From assembly GCF_945859705.1 (NCBI RefSeq), contig NC_079137.1, forward strand, positions 51,740,552 to 51,804,551: a stretch of DNA of 64,000 nucleotides, given 5' to 3'. Positions 50,971 to 62,800 of the stretch are shown in pieces. The notes under the pieces were generated by a model, which did no database searches, was not told where the DNA came from, and was given only the letters and a program-made list of their open reading frames with translations. The DNA comes from Episyrphus balteatus (taxonomy: Eukaryota; Arthropoda; Insecta; Diptera; Syrphidae). The translations under genes and the position numbers were made by a program. Position 1 is the stretch's first letter. Each line of letters opens with the position of its first letter.

Positions 50971-53900
50971 TTGTATACGCCATTCTCTTTTTTTTTTTGG
51001 GGCCCCAGAAGTATTATTTGTTGGTCGCTTAGATTATTTTAGTAGCATTTTTTGGGGCCCCTGAGGTATTATTTTTTCTACTTTATTTAAAATAACAGGC
51101 GAAAAATGCAATTTTCTCACAAATTACCTTCAAACACAAAAAAAATATATGAACACAACGGCAACACCTACAATATTTAAATATACATTTTTAAAAAGTT
51201 AGAAGCTTATTCATATTTGTAAAATTAAAACTATGTAAACTGAAGAAAGTATTTTTGAAAAAATGGTAATTAAAGTCAGATTTTTGAAAAAAATTTAACA
51301 TGACTTTAAAGTATTTTCAATTAATGACGTTTGACAAAAAGATCATCAAAATCAGAGCTGTTCGGTCAGGTTCCCTTGTTCCCTAATAATTTGATTAGTT
51401 ACTCCGCTGTGAGGCTATAAACACGCTAATATTTCTAATCAAATGAATGAAAAACAACAAATCGAAAATGTTCGATCATATTTAAAAAAGTTTTTTTTTT
51501 ACTCTATAGTACTCGCAGCGTAAGCAAAGTGCTCACATTGATTTTAAAATAATGTTTTTTTCTTAAATAAAAGTGTTTTAATACTATAAATTTTGTATCA
51601 TAAATCCTTAGCTAAGAGTCTCTGAAGAATTATTTCTGTTAACAAACAGGTTTTTATAGGTACCCAATAAACAACTATAAAAAATCATTAAATTTAGTTC
51701 AAATTTTACTCTGATTTAACTGATAAAAATTTTCGATCCCTCTCTCCACACAAAACAAAAAATCCATAACTCCCTTCTGCATAATTAAACAATTTTCCAA
51801 AAACCTCTTCATTTCTAACAAATTCAACTCATATTATCATAAAACATAAAAAAAAAAGTATATTAATACGAAAAAAAAAGCAATCCACAGAGATTAAGTG
51901 ACATGTCAACGTCTTTAAATAACATCAAATTCACCGTTTTACATTGTATAATTGCCGTATTAACCCCAAACAAATGGTAAATGCTTTCTAACCCCCAAGT
52001 ACCACTCATCCAAAACCAAAAAAAAAAGTTTTCTTTATAAAAAAAATAAAAATATAAAAATGTAAAAAAAAAGTCCAACGAACTTTCCCACTTAAATTTC
52101 CCTTAGCCTTAATGGGTTCATAACCCGAAAGTAAGGTTCCGTTGTGCGAGGTAGAAAAACGGATAATAATTCTCACGATGTCTCACAGAACAGAGAGAGA
52201 GTCCAGTTAAATAATAAAAAATCAAGCAAAAAGCAAAAAAAAAAAAAATCAGAATAAAACTTCAGGCATCAACTTACCAAAAAAAACAACAACAACCTAC
52301 AACAACAACAAAAAACAGCAATAAAAATCTCTAAACCAACACCCCCTCTTAAAGAGGGGGAGAACTTATATTCACCCACCAAAACTTTGCTATTTAGCCT
52401 TAACTCTGAATAAATGAAAAGCCAGGACATACAAAAAAACCAAACATTTGCATTAGCCTACCTTTCCAATGGGAAAGGTCCTTTTTCTTCCACTCGCCAC
52501 TCTACTCCACTGTCAGGATATTATTCTACTCTCTACCTCCTTTACACTTATTTCGTACTTTCTCTACACCACCCAAACCTTACCAGCTAATGTGTGTTGT
52601 TTGTTCGTCCTTTTTTTTTTTTTGATTTTTTTGTTTAATATTTTTATTATTCGTAAACAACCCACAAAAAGATCCTCTCGCGCCATCGCCATCTCGCCAG
52701 GGTGAGTGGCCTTGCCTTGCTTTGCAACATTATTATCATTAACTCGCCCCTCTTTGTGTTTTTCTACTCCTCGATGTTACTTTACATAGTCCTGAGTCCT
52801 GATCCTGGGCAAGCAAAGCTCGAACAAAATTATAAAAATAATATTTTTGTTTGGCTGTTTGCTGAATGCTAACCCTTGCCTTTTGTAATCGGATAAAGCT
52901 ATTTAACTCTGTTTGCCTTTTTTTTTTGTACTTCTTCTTCTTCTTCCACTCGAAGTGCAAAATATCCTTTCGCCTTATTCCACCACAGGCTATTACTGAG
53001 GGGTGGCGATATGGCGAAGTTGTTGTGTCGGTCGCCCCAAAAAACAACCTCCATTCCACACTAGCACAAGTCGTCAGAGTACAACACAGAGTAGTAGCTC
53101 AGAGCGAAATTAAATTATAAATTCATACGTATAGGTGTATAGCAATAAGCCGGTAAAGCAGGTGCGGGGTAGGGTGTAAGTCGCAAAGACGGGCGGAAGG
53201 ACCGTCACCGTCTCTGAGAAAAAGCTTAACAATGAAAAAGGATGCTGTTTGTCGACGAAGCTGCGCTCGCTGGCTAGCTTGCATCAAATGATACTACACA
53301 GAGTAAATGCTGAGAATGTGATATGGAAGCTGCAGAGTAGGATTTACTCTTCATTACTCTGCCTTCGCAGACGAAACAGGGTGGTCTTAAGAAATCAAAA
53401 AAAAAAAAAGTATCCTGTCCAGTGATTAATAGCCTTACCATGTAAAAGTACTGACTCTTCTTAGCCTGATATAGTCCCGTTATAGCGCGGTACCTTTATA
53501 TTTTTTTTTTAATACCGGAAAATTAAAGGGCTGATTATTCTGATTAAATTTTTTGTGTTGTTTGGGTTTTTATTATTATTATTTTTTTTTTTTCAGTTGT
53601 GTTCATTATTTTGAATTGAGTAATATTGTTCGGTACAGAGTGAATGCGCTCTGCTATTATGTGGGTCATTTAATTATGGCCGTTTAAGGTTGTCCGCGAA
53701 ATCATGAAATCGCGGAAGCCCTTCAGCTGTCTCACAGTCGTGTGTATGAATGCAAAGAGAGAAGCCAAATTAAAGTGCGTACCGTAGCGTTCTAGAGTTC
53801 TGATGATCAAAAAAAAAAAACAGAAACAAAAATTAAAAGCTGAATGTTTCTGTTGCTGTTTGGTCGTGTGTGCTGGTGCGGCGGTGTTCTGTTTCAAATT

Positions 53901-54272
53901 AAAGTGCAAGAGTGTATTATTTCAGAAATTGTTGGAATACCGGTAAAAATTGGGGGAGCGAGAGGAGGGTGTTGACGACGACGTTCGTGTGGATTGGCGA
54001 TAAAGGAAAATTGGAAAATTTAAATATTGGGTCTGTTATTCCGCCGGATCTTTGGGTTATTTTAAGTGTATTCAGAATCCAATTAATGCTCGACTGGGAG
54101 AGGATAAAAAAGGCAATGCTTGAAAATAAAGCAAAAAAAAAAACATGTAAGTTATTACGTTCCTTTATTATAAAGGAGGGCATGTGTATTGGCGAATCAT
54201 TTTTCACACATATTTTCAACACAACGAGAGTGTGTGTGGAGATGACCTTAAATATTTTTTTTTTGTGCATTA
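50971..54272. other. Intergenic stretch
   Basis: No gene is supported. GGGGCCCC blocks lie at about 50999 and 51051. A (CAA)n tract is at about 52287-52322. 52400-54270 is less AT-rich and has many overlapping frames on both strands (52469-52705 plus, 52739-53059 minus, 52866-53120 plus, 53670-53909 minus, 53912-54292 plus, 53917-54270 minus) without recognised domains or splice structure. Confidence 0.45.
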
Positions 54273-54274
54273 TA

Positions 54275-55293
54275 CAGGGTGTTTTGTGTTGAAGTTTGTA
54301 AGGGCTTATTTTAAGCCTAGGTTAGGTTAGGTTAGGTTAGGTTAGGTTAGGTTAGGTTAAGTTAGGTTAGGTTAGGTTAGGTTAGGTTAGGTTAGGTTAG
54401 GTTAGGTTAGGTTAGGTTAGGTTAGGTTAGGTTAGGTTAGGTTAGGTTAGGTTAGGTTAGGTTAGGTTAGGTTAGGTTAGGTTAGGTTAGGTTAGGTTAG
54501 GTTAGGTTAGGTTAGGTTAGGTTAGGTTAGGTTAGGTTAGGTTAGGTTAGGTTAGGTTAGGTTAGGTTAGGTTAGGTTAGGTTAGGTTAGGTTAGGTTAG
54601 GTTAGGTTAGGTTAGGTTAGGTTAGGTTAGGTTAGGTTAGGTTAGGTTAGGTTAGGTTAGGTTAGGTTAGGTTAGGTTAGGTTAGGTTAGGTTAGGTTAG
54701 GTTAGGTTAGGTTAGGTTAGGTTAGGTTAGGTTAGGTTAGGTTAGGTTAGGTTAGGTTAGGTTAGGTTAGGTTAGGTTAGGTTAGGTTAGGTTAGGTTAG
54801 GTTAGGTTAGGTTAGGTTAGGTTAGGTTAGGTTAGGTTAGGTTAGGTTAGGTTAGGTTAGGTTAGGTTAGGTTAGGTTAGGTTAGGTTAGGTTAGGTTAG
54901 GTTAGGTTAGGTTAGGTTAGGTTAGGTTAGGTTAGGTTAGGTTAGGTTAGGTTAGGTTAGGTTAGGTTAGGTTAGGTTAGGTTAGGTTAGGTTAGGTTAG
55001 GTTAGGTTAGGTTAGGTTAGGTTAGGTTAGGTTAGGTTAGGTTAGGTTAGGTTAGGTTAGGTTAGGTTAGGTTAGGTTAGGTTAGGTTAGGTTAGGTTAG
55101 GTTAGGTTGTGTTACGTAACGTTTCATTAAGTTACGTTATGTAACGCTTCTTTATGATTGTTTTTGAAATTAAGTCATTATTAAATAACATATAACCAAA
55201 ACTATCCCAAGAAACAGATTCATTGAAATTGCTCCAAACGTTTTTTTTTCACATCAATTGTGTGCTCAGAAAGTTCAAACACACAACACCCTG
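54275..55293. mobile_element. Mariner-type MITE holding a TTAGG array
   Basis: The left end CAGGGTGTTTTGTGTTGAAG and the right end, on the other strand, CAGGGTGTTGTGTGTTTGAA, are inverted repeats of about 23 bp. The left flank is TA (54273-54274); the right flank is TT (55294-55295), one change from TA. The first nine bases resemble those of the fold-back element at 8102-9178. Nearly 80% of its 1019 bp is the (TTAGG)n array. The right subterminal part has TTACGTAACG-type palindromic units. Non-coding. Confidence 0.7.
54316..55108. repeat. (TTAGG)n array, about 158 units
   Basis: About 793 bp of almost perfect GTTAG/TTAGG pentamers with one early interruption (GGTTAAG near 54359) and a degenerate right border (GTTGTGTTACGTAACG). 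TTAGG is the ancestral insect telomere repeat, but this array is interstitial and sits between mariner-type TIRs, so it looks like expansion inside a transposon. The true copy number may differ, because such arrays collapse in assemblies. Confidence 0.95.
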
Positions 55294-58200
55294 TTTGCCA
55301 ATATGCGAACGTTATCCTCATTCTTTCTGTACTATTTTTAAAAATTAATTTCAATACATTTTTGCAGACGTTATTAAGTTTAATGGAGTTTATGTGTAGG
55401 TATATAATATGCGAAATATTATATGAAATGGACTATCATATATGAAAAATACAATGTCGGTAGAAAGATGAAAAATTGCAACGACTTAAAGCTTAAAAAA
55501 AGACACACAAAGGCTATAATATGAATGTATACTGTTTAATATTAATTGACTCATAAAGTCATGATGTTACCTAATTATAAAAATATCTGTTCGAATTTTA
55601 TCACTTTTTGAACAAAGAAATGAAGAAAAATCAAAATTTGGATTTGATGGTTCAAGAAAGCCAAATTTTTATTTAAATTTCATCCACAGTACCTACTATG
55701 AAAGGAAAAAATTTAAGCGATACCCTCTTTCTCTTTAAAGATATAAATTTCAAGACTGCGCTAAGGAATTTATTAAAACACTTTTTTGCCTACACTATTC
55801 CCTTAAAACCTTTGAAAACGATATCCAGGCAATACTGTTACGGGTGGGAAAAAAGAATCGATGTTGAGGGAGGGAATTTCCTTCTTAATTTTGTACAGTA
55901 AATGTTCGTAGCTTATTTAATAGACAGCGAATTAAAATAATGATTTCCTTTATACAAAAATTGAGTTATAATTGTCACGGGTGGTACGACCTGTTGTCAC
56001 GGGTGGGGTGGGAAATATTCAAATTGCTCTGAAAGAAGATAGTGGTTTTTAATTATTAAAACAAATAAAAAAAAACCAATGATGTGATTTCAGTAAAAAC
56101 GACTAAAGATTTGCATATAATTTCCTTCTTATTACGTTTGAAAATACCTTTGTATTATGAGGATGGAATTGTCTTTTTTGCACCTTAGTGCTTCCTTATA
56201 TCTGTGTTTTCATTCTAAAACTATTCATACATTCATTGGACTTAATGCATTTACAAGCACATACAAAATTAATACTAACCCTCTCATTTGAAAAAAAAAC
56301 CTCAACTAACATGTTCATATTATGTTCACCATCCATATGGGACACGGAGTTAAAATGATGTTGTCCAAAGGACAAAACTCAATGAGGATAAAGCTTGTAG
56401 TTATCTACATCAAAAAAACATATCCCATAACAGCACACAGGTGTAGCGGTCACAGATATGCCCGCAACAATTATATTGTTAGTTTGTTTTCAAAATAAAC
56501 TGGGTATGATACCCGGTAAAGCTGTGAAAGGTAGTAAAGGTATTTTAGAAGTGGTTCTAATTGGATTTTCATTGCGCTCTTGTCAAAAATGCATATATTC
56601 TTCTTTTCGTAATATAGAATTACCTGACTACAAGGATTAAAAAAAACAAAAAAAAATAGTCAAAATCATTGAGAGGATGGCTCAAAAATCGTTTCTTATA
56701 AACAAATAATTACCCGACTTAGAGAGAAATAGGTCAATAGGATGCTATTGATTTTTTTTTTTTCAATTAACTGTCCACTTTTCAACAAATACCTAAATAT
56801 TTAAATAAATTCCTAAACGCTCAAAATTATGCAGTTTTTGTTATATTTAATGTCACACTGCAACACAAATATACCCAATTTTGGAAAACAACGCTAAAAC
56901 ATTTTCGTGGCTCTAAATTATGCATCCACTTAAATATGTAAAAAGTTTATATATTTTGAACTGATCAGGTTATACCTAGTTCGTCAAAAATGTTACACTC
57001 ACTGCGAAAAATCCTTAATGCAGATGTAAAATACTTACCCATCCACCATCAGTAACCACCTCTATAAGCTTCATTCAGAATTACCCACTTTCATACCCAC
57101 TTTCATTTCAGCCAATCCCCTCTCAGCCCTTACCCTTGACTCGATATAATTCACAAAAAGGCAAAAACCAAATTCGATCGATTGCGTCATTATGGAACGA
57201 TTTTAAGTATTTCTGGTTGGCTTTATCCAAACTTTGGTTTCGAACTGGGGCTATAACGAGAGTTCTACCTGCAAGCCTTGCAACACTCTCTCTTTATACC
57301 ATTTTAGCCGGATGATAGTGATACAGTGTAATGCGGTTTCGGTCGAATAGCTTTCGATTCTAAATTAACCCGAGTGCTACAACGATGAGTCTATATGTGT
57401 GTTCCACAGAGTTGATGAATGGGATTAGGGGATATGACGCTGTGTGGCGGACCTTTTTCTAATTTGGGGAATGAGAATTTTATATACCCCAACTATATAG
57501 GGTGTGTCTATATTTGTGTTGGGAATATACAAAAGGGGATTTTCAATGATAGTGTGGTGGTAGAGATATTGGGAATTGGGTTTGAGGGCCTTAATTTGCC
57601 AATGAAATTTTCAATTTAGACAAGAGGCTTAGGACATTTTTGTGTTATTCGGGGTTTTACTACCGTTAATGGGGGAAATGTATGTATGTGGGTGAGTAAA
57701 GTCGGATTTTACGGACTACAAAACATTTGTGACATTATTTTGAGTTCGAAATGTTGTGTGTGCTTGTTTTTCATTTAGTAAAATAGTTGAATTATATAAA
57801 TACTTTACCCATACCCAATTTTATGGGGGTACCCTCTCTCACCTATTATATTATAGAGGTGGAAATTTCAATTAATTTTTTTTTTGGGACACAACACAAC
57901 ATAGAGTCATAATCTAACCCAAAGTATCTCTGAGTCAAATTTAAATTATTTTGTGGTAATGATAATAATGATGATGGGCTTGATGAGTTTGTTTTGGTGG
58001 AAAAAAGGGTAACATTTTGAGTGCAAGGATTTATTTACAAATAGGTATAAGACTTAGAATAATCAGTATAAAAGGGTTATAAATTCTGTTATTTTATCAA
58101 ATTGATGCTTAAATTTAAATTAATAAATTCGCATCAAGAGATTTTATTAATAAAAACAGCATCGATTAAAGGTTGGAAAAGGTTTTTCAATTTTATACAA

Positions 58201-58433
58201 GAAAATGATTAAATCTAGCCTTTTTGTTGAACCATTAAAAAGTTATAAAATTCCAAACTCAAAAACACAATTATTTCCATGTAAATCATATGGGAAATAG
58301 AAATTTGCGATGCGGCGGTACTTAATGTTAATATTAAGGGCTGAGACTTTAACATTATTTTTTTTCGTCATTTCCAACAATATTTTCGGTATTACTTTGA
58401 ACAAAAAATTTTTTTTTGAATCAGTCTACTCTC
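55294..58433. other. Intergenic stretch
   Basis: No gene is supported. GTCACGGGTGG occurs twice at about 55974-56006. Frames at 55260-55445, 55698-55901, 56458-56640 and 57419-57619 are short and have no recognised domain. About 57230-57300 read on the minus strand has a faint tRNA-like arrangement (GTTCGAAACC), which I did not accept as a tRNA. Confidence 0.45.
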
Positions 58434-58930
58434 CTATGCATGTCCCGTACATGTCCCATGTATGTCCCGGATATGTCCCATGCATGTCTCGTACATGTCC
58501 CGTGCATGTCCCAGACCTGTCTGGGGCATGTCCAATGCATGTCCCGGACATGTCCCATGTATGTCCCGGACATGTCCCATGTATGTCCCGGACATGTCCC
58601 ATGTATGTCCCGGACATGTCCCGGGCATGTCCCATGCATGCCCCGGAAATGTACATATGTATGTCCCGGACATGTCCCATGTATGTCCCGGACATGTCCC
58701 GGGCATGTCCCATGTATGTCCCGGACTTGTCCCGGACATGGCCCGGACTTGTCCCGGACATGGCCCGGACATGTCCCATACATGTCCCATACATGTCCCG
58801 TACATGTCCTCTACATGTCCCGAACATGTCCTGGATATTTCTGGAACATGTCCAGGATATGCTCGGGACATGTCCGGTACAAGCATGAGACATGTCCGGT
58901 ACATGTCCGGGACATGTTCATGCATGTCCT
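58434..58930. repeat. CATGTCCCGGA minisatellite
   Basis: About 500 bp of a 12-bp-based unit, CATGTCCCGGA/CATGTCCCATGTATGTCC, in roughly 40 copies with higher-order order (CGGACATGTCCCATGTATGTCC recurring every 24 bp or so in the middle). Units are palindromic (GGACATGTCC). Because the period is a multiple of three, all six frames are open over most of it; predicted proteins of 120-192 residues here are translations of the repeat and not genes. Confidence 0.9.
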
Positions 58931-59774
58931 TGACGGCTTGTTGAGGCTTTTTTTATTATTTTCTATACTTTAAGTAAGATTACTTATAGTTGATGCATTT
59001 ACAGCTGGAGTGGTATGTTAGCCTTTGTGATGAAGAATAACTTACGATTTACATGACTCTTTGAATCAATAAATTTTAAGTAATTTGTACCATCGCTTCA
59101 TTAAATAAAAACTATTCCTTTTTGTTAGAAGACAATAAACCCCAGACCCCACAACACAAAATGGGATTGACTAATCCTGCATTCAATTCTTGAGTAGTGC
59201 ACATACTAATGCTGATGACCACAGTAACACCGTATGTCCAAAACTCAGATATTAAGGGAATTTTAAAATTAAATGACAAATGAGTTTAACAATTACTTTA
59301 ATTAGGATTGTAGTTTTTTAAATTATTACATTTTTCAGCACTGCAGTCGACTCGTTATTCGAGTCTTTTATGGTAATTTCAAAGTGACTGTTCATACAAT
59401 ACGAAGTTTTAATATTTTCGACGCGAAAAATTGATGTAGATTTATTATTTCATTTGGAAGACATTATAGAAGAACAACGATAAGTTACCCTAAGACCACA
59501 AAAATAAAAACAAAAAAAAAAAAAAAAACATTAACGTAAAAAAAATGGTAGACATCATTAAATTTTTAAAGCTTCATATTAACTTCGATTATGTGTTGAT
59601 AAACCAATCATTGAATAATATGTACATATAAACATCAAAATAATTTAAAACGAAATTAAACGTGCGTGCAAGCCTCCACAGGATTAAATAGTTTACAAAA
59701 TTCATAATGTAATGAAATATGAATAAATCAAATTAAAATGTCATCATTTGCCTTCCATATATTTACATGCAACA
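58931..59774. other. Upstream region of the receptor gene
   Basis: AT-rich, with a poly-A run at 59512-59528. No repeat or gene recognised. It lies immediately upstream of the ionotropic receptor gene and may hold its regulatory DNA. Confidence 0.45.
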
Positions 59775-59778
59775 AGGA

Positions 59779-59820
59779 TATAAATACAAGTGTAAGCAAA
59801 ACGCATTTTACATTTCAGTG
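59779..59820 (+). promoter_or_regulatory. Possible core promoter of the receptor gene
   Basis: TATAAATA at 59779-59786 and an arthropod initiator-like TCAGTG at 59815-59820, about 14 bp before the ATG. The spacing from TATA to the initiator A (38 bp) is somewhat longer than usual. The same TTTCAG could instead be a 3' splice site of a 5'-UTR intron. Confidence 0.3.
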
Positions 59821-59833
59821 AAACAAATTCAAA

Positions 59834-62800
59834 ATGATTGTTCCAAATTCATATATTTCGGTTTTAATAAATTTTATTGGTAAGCTTGAAGAACGAGAAA
59901 AAAAGGAATACAAAATGAAATTACTTTTAACACTTCATTAAGTTATTTCAAACTTTTTTTTCAATTCCTACCAATTAAATATAATATTTTTGTCTTTATT
60001 TTCAGTTCAAACTTATCACTATGATGCAACTAGTTTGTGTGTAATTTTTAATGAAAATTTTCCATTCACTCTGCATCAATCGGAATCTAGCAATTATGTG
60101 GCCGTAAGGAGTCTCTATAGACCCTCACTCAATGAAGATAAGGAGATTCCTTTTGATCAATTGGATGTGTTGTCGAAATTCGAAGAAAAGTTAAAGGAAT
60201 CAATTGAATATACTCATTGTGAGGTAAGCGAGAAATAAGAGACTACCGAAATTGTTCCTGATTTTATACTATACAGAGCATAAGGAATTTAGAAGCTTGT
60301 ATACACTGAAAGTCATTTAGTCATTTCTGAGAAAATATCTACAATTAAATTTCTTAGTGGGAGAAAGTTAAAGGTGGACCTATATTGAATTCAAATTAGT
60401 GATTTTACTATTTGAGCTGGTTGTCAGGGAATATTCTTGAAAATTCAAAATTTTGCTTGCTATGACAAATGAGTAATTTAGTTTTTAGAAACACTAATAA
60501 TTTTAACAACAATAAGTTGATTTAAGCCAGTTTGGATAATTAAAACTACAGCTCGGTAGGTAACAAATTACGTGTCTAGTTTAATTAGATGACTGAAAAC
60601 TAGAACCATGAAATCTTTGGAATAAATATTGAAAGTAACGTTCTAAAGTAGGTAACGCAAAAAAGATGCACTCTTTTGGCTTTTGCGTTTTCGAAGGAGG
60701 GGTGAACATTAATTTATAAAAAACTGGTAACAGGTCTAGAGTACACAGCCCGGCTATCACATAGTGATTCATTTGTATTGTTTTGGTGTAAATTAATTTT
60801 TTTCAACAAAAATTACATCAAAGAATGATTAATGTATTCCAAAATTCTGTATTTTAAAATTCTGTAAATTCAAAATTCTGTATTCTAAAATTCTGTAAAC
60901 ACAAAATTCTGTAAACACAAAATTCTGTATTCCAAAATTCTGTACTCCAAAATTCTGTAAATGATAAAAATAAAATTGTTTTGATATGAAAAAAGTGCGC
61001 ACTTTTTTCATTATCAAAACTATTTTTCTTTTATCATTTACAGAATTTTGGAGTACAGATTTTTGATATTTTCTATGCAGAACCTTGAAGCAGTTTGCGT
61101 TCGAGTTTAAGTTAAGTGTTATGAGATAATCGTGATATAAAATGAATTCAGAAAAATGGAAAATATTAAATTATTAAAACCTAATAAAGGAAAGGATAAA
61201 TTGTGTGTCGATGGTTTTATGTTTAATAACGAAGAAAGAACAACTTACAAAAAAAAAAAAACATGGAAAATGAAATATTTTTTTAATGAAAAATCTCGGA
61301 AAATTTTTCGGAAAATAGGGTAATTAACTCAAATTAGTCATGCACTTAATAACTCCATTTGAATTTTGTCGAAAAAAATTGAATTTTTTGAGAAAAATGA
61401 AATTCAAGCCAGCAGAACATGAAAATCTCGGAAAACTTATCGGAAAATGGAGCGCTTAATTCAAATTATTCGAACATTCAATTATTTATGTCCAATTTTT
61501 TCGAAAAAGTGGAATTTTTTGAAAAAAAAACAAATTCAAGTTAGTAGAACATGAATTTGTATGGAAATTGAAAATATTTTTTTTTTTTTATGGAAAATCT
61601 CGGAATTTTTTTTCGAAAATTAGGTAGGTATTTAACTCAAAGCACTTAATTATTCAAGATAATTAAAAAAAAATTTTTTTTTTGGAATTTTTGTTTGGTA
61701 CCTAAATATTAATCCAAACCCGAATTTTTTACTAACAGTTTAAGGCATTTTCTGGTAATTGCTCTGTTAACTTTAAATCGAGTTAGCAGAACATTAACAT
61801 TTTCCAAAAGTAGGGGAGCACTTGATATAATTTTGGGGTACTTGCTCTGCTTACTTGAGGGACATGTTTTAATGTAGAGATTTAGAATTACAGAATTTTT
61901 AAAAGCAGAATAATGGATTTGCAGAATTTTGAAAAACAGAATTTTGGATTTACAGAATTTTGAAATACAGAATAATAGAAAAGCAGAATAATGGAATACA
62001 GAATTATGTTCATACAGAATTTTTTCTTCAGATACAGAATTTTGGTCATACAGAATTTTACGAACAAAATTTGAAGCAAATCCTTTCAGTGGTTCAATTC
62101 AAATTGTAGTTTGAAATAAAACAGACAGACAGAATTGCCAGATCCACTTAAAAAGCTATAAATGAAGCCAAACAAGAAATACACGAAGAAAAAAGACAAG
62201 CGGAAACCTTATTAAATTAAGCGGATTTCTGCATTTAATTAAATCTGCTTGATTCCTTGAATGTGCAAAATTAAAAATCCTCTTAATTTAAGCATAGAAT
62301 CATCATATTTTTAAGAGAAAACATTTTAATAAAAAAAAGTCATAAGTTTTAAATTTTTTTTCTGTCGTATTTTTAAGATTAAAATTCACATTAAAGTGAA
62401 ATGAAGCTCACCTTAAAATTAACAAAATTGAAGCGGATTCCACTTATTTTATTATTAAAAGGGTGGGATTAAAGGTGAGTATCATCTTATTTTAAGGTGC
62501 ATATAAATGTGAATCTGAAGCAAAACAAAATTTCAAAATTCTTTAAAAATGCGTTTTTTGTGATATTTTTGACTTGGTTTTATTGAAAATTTTTTTTTTT
62601 TTTTGTTTTATTTTGCCGAAAAAAATCTTATAATAATTTTATAGAAGGTACAATTTTAATTTTCCTACATTTCTGTATATTAAATTTTCTTATACGCCCA
62701 AAAACTGATTTAGTTGTTATAATTTGGCGAACTAAAAATGTTGTTTGGTTACAATGGACCCCAAGTGCAATTATACTTTTTGTGTAGATTTATTACCATT

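Noticed and set aside
54316..55108. Chromosome end or telomere-fusion scar
   Set aside because: The TTAGG tract is bounded by mariner-type inverted termini with normal intergenic DNA on both sides.
57230..57310. tRNA-like sequence on the minus strand (GTTCGAAACC resembles box B)
   Set aside because: No convincing box A or acceptor stem; could be an old SINE but the support is too weak.
58310..58973. Open frames of 120-192 codons on both strands with CPGHVPCMSRTCP-like repeats
   Set aside because: They are translations of a 12-bp-based minisatellite in all six frames; the period divisible by three keeps every frame open.
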